From Hyphomicrobium sp. (GTDB taxonomy: Bacteria > Pseudomonadota > Alphaproteobacteria > Rhizobiales > Hyphomicrobiaceae): 50,707 bases of DNA. The DNA lies in the NCBI RefSeq assembly GCF_020852195.1, contig NZ_JADZBI010000024.1:1-50707 (forward strand). Reading direction: 5' to 3'. Below are positions 43,981 through 50,707 of the stretch, in pieces. The notes beneath the pieces were generated by a model. The model worked only from the letters and a program-made list of their open reading frames with translations. It was not told the origin of the DNA and made no database searches. The first letter of the stretch is position 1. Each line of letters opens with the position of its first letter. A program made the translations under genes and the position numbers.

Positions 43981-45174
43981 CTATAGATAGGAAGCGACAA
44001 GCCGCGTGCCAAGCAGGCGGTCATAGACCTCCAGGGTCTCGCGCCGCATGGAATCGAGGCTGAACTGCCCGAGGACGCGGGCGCGGGCGCGGGCGCCCAG
44101 AGCGGCGCGCGCCTCCGGGCCGAGGCTCAGGGCCTCTGCCATGGCGGCGGCCAGTCTTGCCGCATCGCCGGGCGGCACGAGCCAGCCGGTGGCCTCCGCC
44201 GAGGCGACGTGGGGTGCGGCGGCAACTGTTTCCGGCGGCGCACCGATGTCGGTCGCGATGACGGGACACCCCATGGCCTGGGCCTCGGTGGCGACACGGC
44301 CGAAGGCCTCGGGCTCGACGGAGGCGACGACGGCGAGGTGGGCTATGGCGAGGGCGGCCGGAATGTCGTCGACGTGGCCGGGTAGGATCACCTTGCCTTC
44401 GAGCCCTGCAGCGGCGATCTCGCTCTCGAGCTGCCGGCGGTAGGCGGTGCGGCCCTGGTCGTCGCCGGCCAGCACAACGACGGTGTTGCCGAGGCAGCCG
44501 TCCCTTTCGAGCAGCCGCGCGGCTTCGACGAGTGTGCCCTGGCCCTTCCAGGCGGTGAGGCGTGCGGGCTGCAGGACGATGCGCGTATCGGGCGCCAATC
44601 CCCAGCGGCGCAGGAGCGCTGCCTTGCGTTCCTCGGATATGCCGGCGGGATCGAACGTGCTGCCGTCGACGCCGCGGTGGATGACTCGGACGCGCTCGGG
44701 CGGCGTGCCGTAGCGCGCTTCGATGAGCTGCTTCGTGTAGCGGGAGTTGGCGATCACGACGTCGCCCTTGGCCATGACGGCATTGTAGGCGCGCTTCAGG
44801 CGCGTTCTTTCATTGTAGGCGCCGTGGTAGGTGGTGACGAACGGAACGGCGGCGCGGCGGGCGGCGATCAGCGCGCTCCAGGCCGGGGCGCGGCTGCGCG
44901 CATGCACGAGGTCCACGCGCTCGCTTTCGATCATGCGGCAGATCACGCTGGCGTTCCACAGCAGGCGGACAGGGTTCTTGGTGGCGGCGGCGAAGGGGAC
45001 GAACTCACCGCCCGAGGCCGTGATGCGGGGTGCAAGGCGGCCGCCCTCGGAGAGCACCAGTGCGCGCCCTCCCGCGCGCACGATGGCGTCCGCGATCTCC
45101 ACCGCCGACAGCTCGGCGCCGCCGGTGTCGAGCTCCGGGATGATCTGCAGTATGGTCGGGCGCTTTTCGGCCAA
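43981..45174 (-). CDS. Glycosyltransferase family 4
   Basis: 397 residues; the start is TTG at 45174 with GGAG 6 nt upstream (no ATG nearby). GT4 architecture: an N-terminal Rossmann domain with the GGAE acceptor loop (IIPELDTGGAELSAVEIAD), LVHARSRAPAWSALIAAR, NSRYTK and VIHRGVD, and a C-terminal donor domain with PARLTAWKGQGTLVEAARLL and the EX7E region EPEAFGRVATEAQAMG. It transfers a nucleotide-activated sugar to a lipid-linked or polysaccharide acceptor in the cytoplasm. With the flippase, ligase and sugar-phosphate transferase to its right it forms a surface-polysaccharide set. Confidence 0.92.
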   Translation of the reverse strand: MAEKRPTILQIIPELDTGGAELSAVEIADAIVRAGGRALVLSEGGRLAPRITASGGEFVPFAAATKNPVRLLWNASVICRMIESERVDLVHARSRAPAWSALIAARRAAVPFVTTYHGAYNERTRLKRAYNAVMAKGDVVIANSRYTKQLIEARYGTPPERVRVIHRGVDGSTFDPAGISEERKAALLRRWGLAPDTRIVLQPARLTAWKGQGTLVEAARLLERDGCLGNTVVVLAGDDQGRTAYRRQLESEIAAAGLEGKVILPGHVDDIPAALAIAHLAVVASVEPEAFGRVATEAQAMGCPVIATDIGAPPETVAAAPHVASAEATGWLVPPGDAARLAAAMAEALSLGPEARAALGARARARVLGQFSLDSMRRETLEVYDRLLGTRLVASYL

Positions 45175-45208
45175 ATCAGGCTCCGGATGACAGGAAAGGC
45201 TTCATAGG

Positions 45209-45994
45209 ATGGGTGCGCAAGAACCGCAATTGATCCCTGTCGGCAGCGGTTCCGCGGCGCGCAGAATCGCCGTTTTGCATCAGCCGCCGGCGCGCGAAGG
45301 CGATCCCGGGCTCCTGTGGCTGATCGGGCTCAAGTCCGACATGGTATCGACCAAGGCCGAGGCGCTGGCCCAATGGACCGCGGAGCGCGGGATCGGCTTC
45401 ACGCGGCTCGATTATTCCGGACACGGACGGTCAGGGGGCCGGTTCGAGGACGCAACCCTCAGCGACTGGCTCGAGGAGAGCGAGGCCGTGTTCCGGCAGG
45501 TGACGAAGGGGCCGCAGATCCTCGTCGGGTCGAGCACGGGCGCACACGTAGCCTTGCTGCTGCTCAAGCGGCTCGTGGAGACGGCGCCGGACGAGGCGCA
45601 ACGCGTGCGCGGCCTTGTGCTCATCGCGCCTGCGTGGGACTTGACGGAGCTGATGTGGAGCCAGTTTCCGGAGGAGGCGCGGCGCGACATCGTCGAGACG
45701 GGCCGCTGGGTGCGGCCATCGGACTACGATCCGGCGGGCTATGTCATCACGCGGCGTTTCATCGAGGACGGACAGCGGCATCTGTTGAAAGGCGCCGGCT
45801 TCGATCCGGGGCGCCCGGTGCTGGTGCTGCAGGGCGTCATGGACCGCGACGTGCCGGTCGAGTATGCGCGGGCTTTGCGCGAGGTGCTGGCCGGTGACTG
45901 GGTGCGGATCACCGAGGTCGCGGACGGAGAGCACCGCATGTCGCGGCCAGAGGATCTGGAGAAGCTCTACGCGCTAATCGCGGAGCTGCTTTGA
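45209..45994 (+). CDS. Alpha/beta-hydrolase
   Basis: 261 residues, on the strand opposite the polysaccharide genes. A serine hydrolase fold with RLDYSGHGRSGGRFEDAT (oxyanion side), nucleophile elbow VGSSTGAH (GxSxG), LVLIAPAWD, the acid in VLVLQGVMDRDVPVEYA and the catalytic His in VADGEHRMSRPEDL. This resembles ABHD10-type esterases. The substrate is unknown; an acyl or ester side group of the polysaccharide would fit the location. It starts 34 nt from the divergent glycosyltransferase. Confidence 0.85.
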   Translation: MGAQEPQLIPVGSGSAARRIAVLHQPPAREGDPGLLWLIGLKSDMVSTKAEALAQWTAERGIGFTRLDYSGHGRSGGRFEDATLSDWLEESEAVFRQVTKGPQILVGSSTGAHVALLLLKRLVETAPDEAQRVRGLVLIAPAWDLTELMWSQFPEEARRDIVETGRWVRPSDYDPAGYVITRRFIEDGQRHLLKGAGFDPGRPVLVLQGVMDRDVPVEYARALREVLAGDWVRITEVADGEHRMSRPEDLEKLYALIAELL

Positions 45995-46021
45995 AACTTC
46001 GGTTTTGCCGTGTGGCGCCCC

Positions 46022-47398
46022 TCAACGCTGATCGTTGGAGCGCGGGAGGTTGGCGAGAATGAAGAGGTTCAGCCCTTCCAGCTTCCGCAGTGCGAGCCAG
46101 TTGATCAGTGCCATGGTGGCGAAGGCGGTCGCCGTGGCGACGGCGGCGCCGGTGACGCCCCAGAGCGGAATCAGGACTAGGTTCAACGTGACGGCGACGG
46201 CGGCGGCGATGCCGAGCGAGAGCGCGCTCGCGCGCTGGTGGCCGAGCATGTTGAGGATGGTCTCGGACGGTCCCATGGCCGCCTTGGTCAGGATGCCGGC
46301 GGCGAGAATGAACATCAGCGGATAGGCGTCGGTGAACGTGTCGCCGAACTGCGTGAGCACCGGATAGCCGACGGCGAGGATGCCGATCATGATGGCGGCC
46401 GCGGGCAGGAACGTCCAGCGCACGGCGTCGCCGACGAGGCTCTCGATCTCGGCGCGGTTGCCGAGGGTGTGGGCGGCGGCGATGCGGCCTGCGTAGGCGG
46501 TGCCCACCGCGTAGAGGATGAAGAGCACGAGACCCGTCGTCTTCGCGGCCGCGTAGTAGTGGCCGATCTCGTCGGAGGGACGGAAGAAGTTCAAGAGCAG
46601 AACGTCGGCGTTCTGGATCACGATCTCGCAGATGCCGCCCGCGAGCAGCGGCAGCGAGATGCGGAACCAGTCGGCGAAGTGATAGGCCGGCGCCACGTGC
46701 GGCACCGACGCGGCGACGCGGCGCTGCATCAGGATCGTCTGCAGCGCCATGGCGACTACGACCGCCACGAGGGCGAGCGTCATGCCGGTCACGGCGCTTG
46801 CGGAGAGGCTTGCGAGAAACACGCTGGCGACCAGCAGCAGCAGCATGAGCGGACGCACGACATAGGGCGGGATGATCGCCTCCATGGTCCAGCCCTGTCC
46901 GCGGCCGAAGCCGTCCTGCACGTCGGTCAGCGCGTAGAACGGCAGGCACAGGAAGCCGAGCACGAGCGGCAGCGCGAGGGCGGCCTTGCTCTCGATGTGG
47001 AAGGCCCAGATGGTCGTGAGCCCGACGGTCGCAATCACCGCAGACGAGACGAGCGCCACGCGGCGTCCGCCGTTGAGCAGGCCGCGGAAGGAGGCGTAGT
47101 CGCCGTTGGCGTGGTACTGCGGCGCGAGGCGCATCATGGCCACGTTGAAGCCCAGGTGCGCGAGGCCGCCGAGGACGAGCACACAGGTCCACGCCGTGAC
47201 GTAGAGGCCGTACTCGGAGGCGCCCATCCAGCGTGCGAGCACCACCTGCGTCAAGAACAGGAGCGCGGCGCTCAAGGCGCGCACGGCGAACACGCCTAGG
47301 GCATTCCAGCTCGCGGCGTGGGTCGTACGGCTCATCCACAGCGCGTCGAGGGCACTGCGGATGAAGCCCGGGGATGCGCTCGGGGCCTCACTGATCAT
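46022..47398 (-). CDS. Polysaccharide flippase (Wzx/MATE-like)
   Basis: 458 residues with about twelve to fourteen membrane segments and the polysaccharide-export architecture (ALSAALLFLTQVVLARWMGASEYGLYVTAW at the start, later FFRPSDEIGHYYAAAKTTGLVLFILYAVGTAYAG and ILTKAAMGPSETILNMLGHQR). It would flip lipid-linked repeat units across the inner membrane. Its 5' end overlaps the ligase/polymerase gene by 11 nt, so the two are coupled. Confidence 0.9.
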   Translation of the reverse strand: MISEAPSASPGFIRSALDALWMSRTTHAASWNALGVFAVRALSAALLFLTQVVLARWMGASEYGLYVTAWTCVLVLGGLAHLGFNVAMMRLAPQYHANGDYASFRGLLNGGRRVALVSSAVIATVGLTTIWAFHIESKAALALPLVLGFLCLPFYALTDVQDGFGRGQGWTMEAIIPPYVVRPLMLLLLVASVFLASLSASAVTGMTLALVAVVVAMALQTILMQRRVAASVPHVAPAYHFADWFRISLPLLAGGICEIVIQNADVLLLNFFRPSDEIGHYYAAAKTTGLVLFILYAVGTAYAGRIAAAHTLGNRAEIESLVGDAVRWTFLPAAAIMIGILAVGYPVLTQFGDTFTDAYPLMFILAAGILTKAAMGPSETILNMLGHQRASALSLGIAAAVAVTLNLVLIPLWGVTGAAVATATAFATMALINWLALRKLEGLNLFILANLPRSNDQR

Positions 47399-48662
47399 GG
47401 CTGCGCCTTCCTGTGGTCGAGACGGGCGGATCGGCGTCGACGAGGCCCCAGACGAGCGCCATCAGGATGAAGAAATGGCGCCAGTGGTCGGTGTCGATGA
47501 CGAAGCCTTCGAACACGACGCCGGCAAACGCGGCGGTGGCGACGATGAGCGGTCCCTGCAGCGCCGTGCGCTGGCGGATGGCGTAGAAGCCCGCCGCCAG
47601 CGTGGCGAAGACCGAGATGGCGTAGAGCGTGCCCCCGATCCAGCCCGCGTTCAGGAACTGGCTCAGGTAGACGTTGTGCGCCTCCTCGGCATGGTGGGTA
47701 TCGCGGAAGGTGTGGGTCCCGATGCCGAAGGGGTGGTCCAGGATCAGGCGGACGGCCTTCGCCTGTCCGCCGAAGCGGCCCTCGGGGCCTTCGTCGTAGG
47801 ACTGGTCCAAGCTCGCGCGCTCGGCGAACAGGTCCTCGACCGCTTCCATCTGGAGCGCGGCGCCGATGGTGGCCGCGAGCGCGATGGTGCCGAGCGTGGC
47901 CATGGCGATCAGGCGGCGGAAATCGGCCGCGCGGCGCGTCGTGACGAGCAGCAGCCACACGGCGAGGGCCAGCGAGAGCACGGCCGAGGCCCAGGCGCCG
48001 CGCGAGAAGCTGAGCAGCAGCGCGAGGACCAGGGGAAGAGCCGCGAGCGCGGCAAGTGCCGTTTGGCGCAGCGGCTGACGCAGGGCCACCCAGGCCAGGA
48101 AGACGAGGGCGGGCGCCACCGCGGCGCCCAGCACGTTAGGATCCTTGAAGGTGCCGCGCGCGCGGCCGAAGTTCGTGAAGAGCTCGGAGACTGACGGGAC
48201 GAGCCCAAAGTAGCCCACGAGGGCGGCGGCGGATGCGATTAGGCATCCGACGACGTAGCAGACCATGACGAGGCGGAAGCGCGGCACCGGGTCGGCCGCG
48301 ATATAGCCCGCGAGCACGAAGGCGCCGAGCGCGAGGAAGAGCGTCACCACCTGATGGATGACGGCGGTGTTGAACGTGGTCGAGACGGAGCAGGCGGCGA
48401 GGCTCAGCGCAACGAGACCGAGCCAGAGCACGAGGTTCAGGATCGCCGCGTGTCCGAAACGCGTGACGCCGAGCATGGGCAGCCCGACGATGACGGCGGC
48501 CATCAGCACGTCGGCCACGGCCGGCTCGGAGAAGACGATGGTGCTGGTCGCCATGGCGCCTGCGACGGCGATCGCGGCCAGCGTGCCGGCGGGGACGATC
48601 CCCGGCGCAGTGCTGTCGTGATCTGCGCCAAGGGGTGCGACGGAGGCGAGCTTGCCGATCAT
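47388..48662 (-). CDS. O-antigen ligase/polymerase family membrane protein (Wzy/WaaL-type)
   Basis: 424 residues, about twelve membrane segments with a large periplasmic loop. Family features are the FKDPNVLG segment, SFSRGAWASAVLSLALA, and the loop GIGTHTFRDTHHAEEAHNVYLSQFLNAGWIGG with the conserved AHN..L motif. These enzymes ligate or polymerise glycans at the periplasmic face; which of the two cannot be told from sequence alone. It overlaps the flippase gene by 11 nt. Confidence 0.9.
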   Translation of the reverse strand: MIGKLASVAPLGADHDSTAPGIVPAGTLAAIAVAGAMATSTIVFSEPAVADVLMAAVIVGLPMLGVTRFGHAAILNLVLWLGLVALSLAACSVSTTFNTAVIHQVVTLFLALGAFVLAGYIAADPVPRFRLVMVCYVVGCLIASAAALVGYFGLVPSVSELFTNFGRARGTFKDPNVLGAAVAPALVFLAWVALRQPLRQTALAALAALPLVLALLLSFSRGAWASAVLSLALAVWLLLVTTRRAADFRRLIAMATLGTIALAATIGAALQMEAVEDLFAERASLDQSYDEGPEGRFGGQAKAVRLILDHPFGIGTHTFRDTHHAEEAHNVYLSQFLNAGWIGGTLYAISVFATLAAGFYAIRQRTALQGPLIVATAAFAGVVFEGFVIDTDHWRHFFILMALVWGLVDADPPVSTTGRRSHDQ

Positions 48663-48740
48663 CGCGCTAGCGCCTCGGTCATCGACGTGATCGTGCTGGA
48701 CGGATTCGTTTCAGTCCGAGTGTTGCGTCTGTGGAGACTT

Positions 48741-48834
48741 GCGTGGGTGCCGGCCTTCGCCGGCATGACGGAGAGTTTGTGGCAGTCGGCAGGAACAAAA
48801 TTGACGTCATCCCGGCGAAGGCCGGGATCCACGC
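48741..48834. repeat. Large inverted repeat of the GTCATCCCGGC...type
   Basis: GCGTGGGTGCCGGCCTTCGC (48741-48760, continuing CGGCATGACG) is the inverted partner of CGTCATCCCGGCGAAGGCCG (48805-48824, continuing GGATCCACGC). Both arms are ~30 nt. This is a well-known dispersed palindrome in alphaproteobacteria, inserted in the gap between the ligase and sugar-transferase genes. The rest of 48663-48939 shows nothing else. Confidence 0.7.
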
Positions 48835-48939
48835 AAACCTGCCAGGAGCGCGCCCGGAGTGGGGTGCTTGCAGCTCTCGGCTTGGAGAGCAGGCCGGCGG
48901 GCGTTTGCGGGAGCTTGCTTGTCATGTCGAGCCCGCGTC

Positions 48940-50499
48940 CTAGTACGCGTTCTTGCCGCTGAGCAGCACGAACGGCGTCACGGCGATGATGTAGAGGTCG
49001 AACAGCAAAGACCAGTTGTCGATGTAGTAGAGGTCGGCCTCGACGCGGCGCTGGATCTTCTCGTGGGTGTCGGTTTCGCCGCGCCAGCCGTTGATCTGTG
49101 CCCAGCCGGTGACGCCGGGCTTCATGCGGTGACGGGCGAAGTATTCGCCGACGACGGTCTGGTAGAGGTCGGAGCTTGCCTTGGCCTCGGTGGCGTGGGG
49201 GCGCGGGCCGACGAGGGACATCTGGCCCCTGATCACGTTCAGGAGCTGCGGTAACTCGTCGAGGCTCGTCTTGCGGATGAAGCGGCCGACCGGCGTCACG
49301 CGCGGGTCGTCCTTGGTCACGAGCTTGGATGCGTCCGCGTCCGACATGTCCGTGTACATGGAGCGGAACTTCAGCACTTCGATCAGCTCGTTGTCGAAGC
49401 CGTAGCGGCGTTGCCGGAAGAAGATCGGTCCCTTGCTCTCGAGGCGGACGGCGAGCGCGACCAGCGCCATGATCGGCGTGGCGAGGAGGAGCAGCAGCGT
49501 GCCGAGCACCCGGTCCTCGACGTTCTTGATGACGCGGTCCCAGTCGGTCAGCGGGCGGTCCATGAGCGCGAGCATGGGCACGCGGCCGATGTAGGTGTAG
49601 GCGCTGGAGCTCAGGCGCAGTTTCGAGTTCAGCGCTGAGATGCGGATGTCGACGGGGAGCGTGAACAGCACCTTCAGGATCTGCATCAGGCGCTGCTCGG
49701 CGGCCATCGGCACGGTGACGATGACGAGATCGACGCCTGCCGTGCGGCTGTAGGCGGGGAGCTGATCGATGCTGCCCAGCTTGGGGAAGCCGGCGACGCT
49801 CGCGGCCGAGCGCTCGTCGGCGCGGTCGTCGAAGACGCCGAGGATGGCGAGCTCGTTGTGGCTGCCGCCTTCGAGCGTCCTGATCAGATGCTCGGCGTCG
49901 GGGCCGCCGCCGACGATGACCGTGCGGCGCACGAGGCGGCCGGCCTCGGTGAGGCCGGCGAGCAGGCGCGCCAGGGCGAAGCGCTGAGCCGTCATCAGGG
50001 CGACCGCCATGCTGAGCCAGGCGAGGCCGGTCAGGGGCGCGAAGGTCGGAAGCCCGGTCAGGTAGCTCGCGCCGGCGGCGACGCAGAAGACGGCAAGCAT
50101 GCTCTTTACGATCTTGCCCATCTGCTGCGTGGGGTGGCGCAGGGCGTGCACCGAGTAGGACCAGTTGCGGCGCAATTCGAGCGTGGTGGCGAGCGCGAGC
50201 ACGGCGGTCCAGGCGGCCATGGCCGAGACGGACAGTGCGCCCTCGCCCACGAGCAGGAATGCGGCGGCGCCCGTGGCGACGACGATGGCGGCATCGACGG
50301 CGGAGGTGGCGAACAGCAGCTTGGGGCGCGACACGTTGCGGCGCTTGTCGCTGAAGGCGCCGTCTAAGGCACGGACCACGGCCTCGCGCACGCGGGTGGG
50401 TGCCCAACGGCGACCGCCGATCGAGATGCTGTCCGTGTGCTCATGAGAAAGGAGGGCCATGGCCGCGCTGCTGCCTACGCAAGACTTTTTCCGCACCAT
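48940..50499 (-). CDS. Undecaprenyl-phosphate sugar-phosphate transferase (WcaJ-type)
   Basis: 519 residues. The N-terminal half has about five membrane segments and a CoA-binding-like domain ([28 protein letters not shown]). The C-terminal bacterial sugar transferase domain (~325-519) has [68 protein letters not shown] and [16 protein letters not shown]. It moves a hexose-1-phosphate, usually glucose, onto undecaprenyl phosphate, starting polysaccharide repeat synthesis. The ATG at 50499 is assumed; an internal ATG at 50460 is possible. Confidence 0.92.
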   Translation of the reverse strand: MVRKKSCVGSSAAMALLSHEHTDSISIGGRRWAPTRVREAVVRALDGAFSDKRRNVSRPKLLFATSAVDAAIVVATGAAAFLLVGEGALSVSAMAAWTAVLALATTLELRRNWSYSVHALRHPTQQMGKIVKSMLAVFCVAAGASYLTGLPTFAPLTGLAWLSMAVALMTAQRFALARLLAGLTEAGRLVRRTVIVGGGPDAEHLIRTLEGGSHNELAILGVFDDRADERSAASVAGFPKLGSIDQLPAYSRTAGVDLVIVTVPMAAEQRLMQILKVLFTLPVDIRISALNSKLRLSSSAYTYIGRVPMLALMDRPLTDWDRVIKNVEDRVLGTLLLLLATPIMALVALAVRLESKGPIFFRQRRYGFDNELIEVLKFRSMYTDMSDADASKLVTKDDPRVTPVGRFIRKTSLDELPQLLNVIRGQMSLVGPRPHATEAKASSDLYQTVVGEYFARHRMKPGVTGWAQINGWRGETDTHEKIQRRVEADLYYIDNWSLLFDLYIIAVTPFVLLSGKNAY

Positions 50500-50640
50500 G
50501 GCCTGCGGTTCGTCTCAAACCCGTAAAATTATCCGGGTCGGGGGCGCGTCGCGTGCCGTGTGCGGCGCAGCGCGTCTCATGATGGTTAGGGAGGGGTTAG
50601 CGTGTGTTCCAAGGTGGGGCTGTGCGTAAGGGAGTGCAGT

Positions 50641-50703
50641 GCCCCCTCACCCGGAAGCTATCTTGTGAGCGCTTCCGACCTCTCCCCACCGGGGAGAGGT
50701 AAA
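50641..50703. repeat. Right-edge palindromic repeat element
   Basis: CCCCTCACCCGG...GAAGC...GCTTCC...CCTCTCCCC-ACC-GGGGAGAGG is a nested hairpin element typical of dispersed repeats in Hyphomicrobiales. It may continue past the window edge. The remainder of 50500-50640 shows no gene. Confidence 0.5.
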
Positions 50704-50707
50704 GGGA

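Noticed and set aside
45909..47339. Reverse ORF of 476 codons overlapping the flippase
   Set aside because: Same strand as the flippase but a different frame, dominated by Arg/Asp/His; the flippase frame has proper membrane segments.
48659..50407. Reverse ORF of 582 codons over the sugar-phosphate transferase
   Set aside because: Out of frame with the transferase motifs; Arg-rich shadow that also runs through the palindromic repeat.

Overview
The window is about 50.7 kb of GC-rich DNA with alphaproteobacterial gene content. It carries a fused mobA-mobB, the znuBC-zur cluster, cbpA-cbpM, NnrU, BamB next to a YfgM-like protein, an OFA-type MFS carrier, and riboswitch-led vitamin B12 loci. The palindromic intergenic repeats also fit Hyphomicrobiales (Rhizobiales), possibly a Hyphomicrobium-like methylotroph or relative. 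The genus is an inference; no rRNA or tRNA is visible. No insertion sequence, prophage or CRISPR array was recognised.

Layout. 1-9.1 kb: the 5' part of a TRAP solute-binding protein, a small secreted protein, molybdenum-cofactor genes (mobAB, moaA) around an oxalate/formate-type carrier, a SLATT-like membrane protein, two unknown membrane proteins and nnrU. 9.3-14.6 kb: envelope and housekeeping genes (L,D-transpeptidase, panB, a YfgM-like protein, bamB). 14.8-18.3 kb: a membrane protease with an FHA domain beside a membrane Ser/Thr kinase. 18.4-22.1 kb: ispG, then zur-znuC-znuB. 22.3-30.3 kb: an atypical thiolase, a 1094-residue membrane/coiled-coil protein with a tandem duplication, a secreted VWA protein, a DUF3829-type protein and an unknown protein. 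30.4-31.7 kb: the cbpA-cbpM chaperone pair.

31.9-43.2 kb is the most distinctive part. Two cobalamin riboswitches lie about 5 kb apart on the same strand and each leads an operon. Operon I is btuB, an uncharacterised gene, a tonB-like gene and a small polytopic membrane protein. Operon II is a second TonB-dependent receptor, an ABC importer (binding protein, permease, ATPase) and a luciferase-like flavin oxidoreductase, with every junction overlapping by 1-4 bases. Together they supply the outer-membrane receptors, a dedicated TonB energiser and the inner-membrane importer for a corrinoid or cobalt chelate. The terminal oxidoreductase is the unexpected partner. A block of roughly 93 nt directly 3' of both riboswitch cores is also conserved and contains a paired hairpin.

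43.2-50.7 kb: infC on the minus strand, apparently starting at an AUC codon, and then a surface-polysaccharide locus (sugar-phosphate transferase, O-antigen ligase/polymerase, flippase, glycosyltransferase) with an alpha/beta-hydrolase on the opposite strand.
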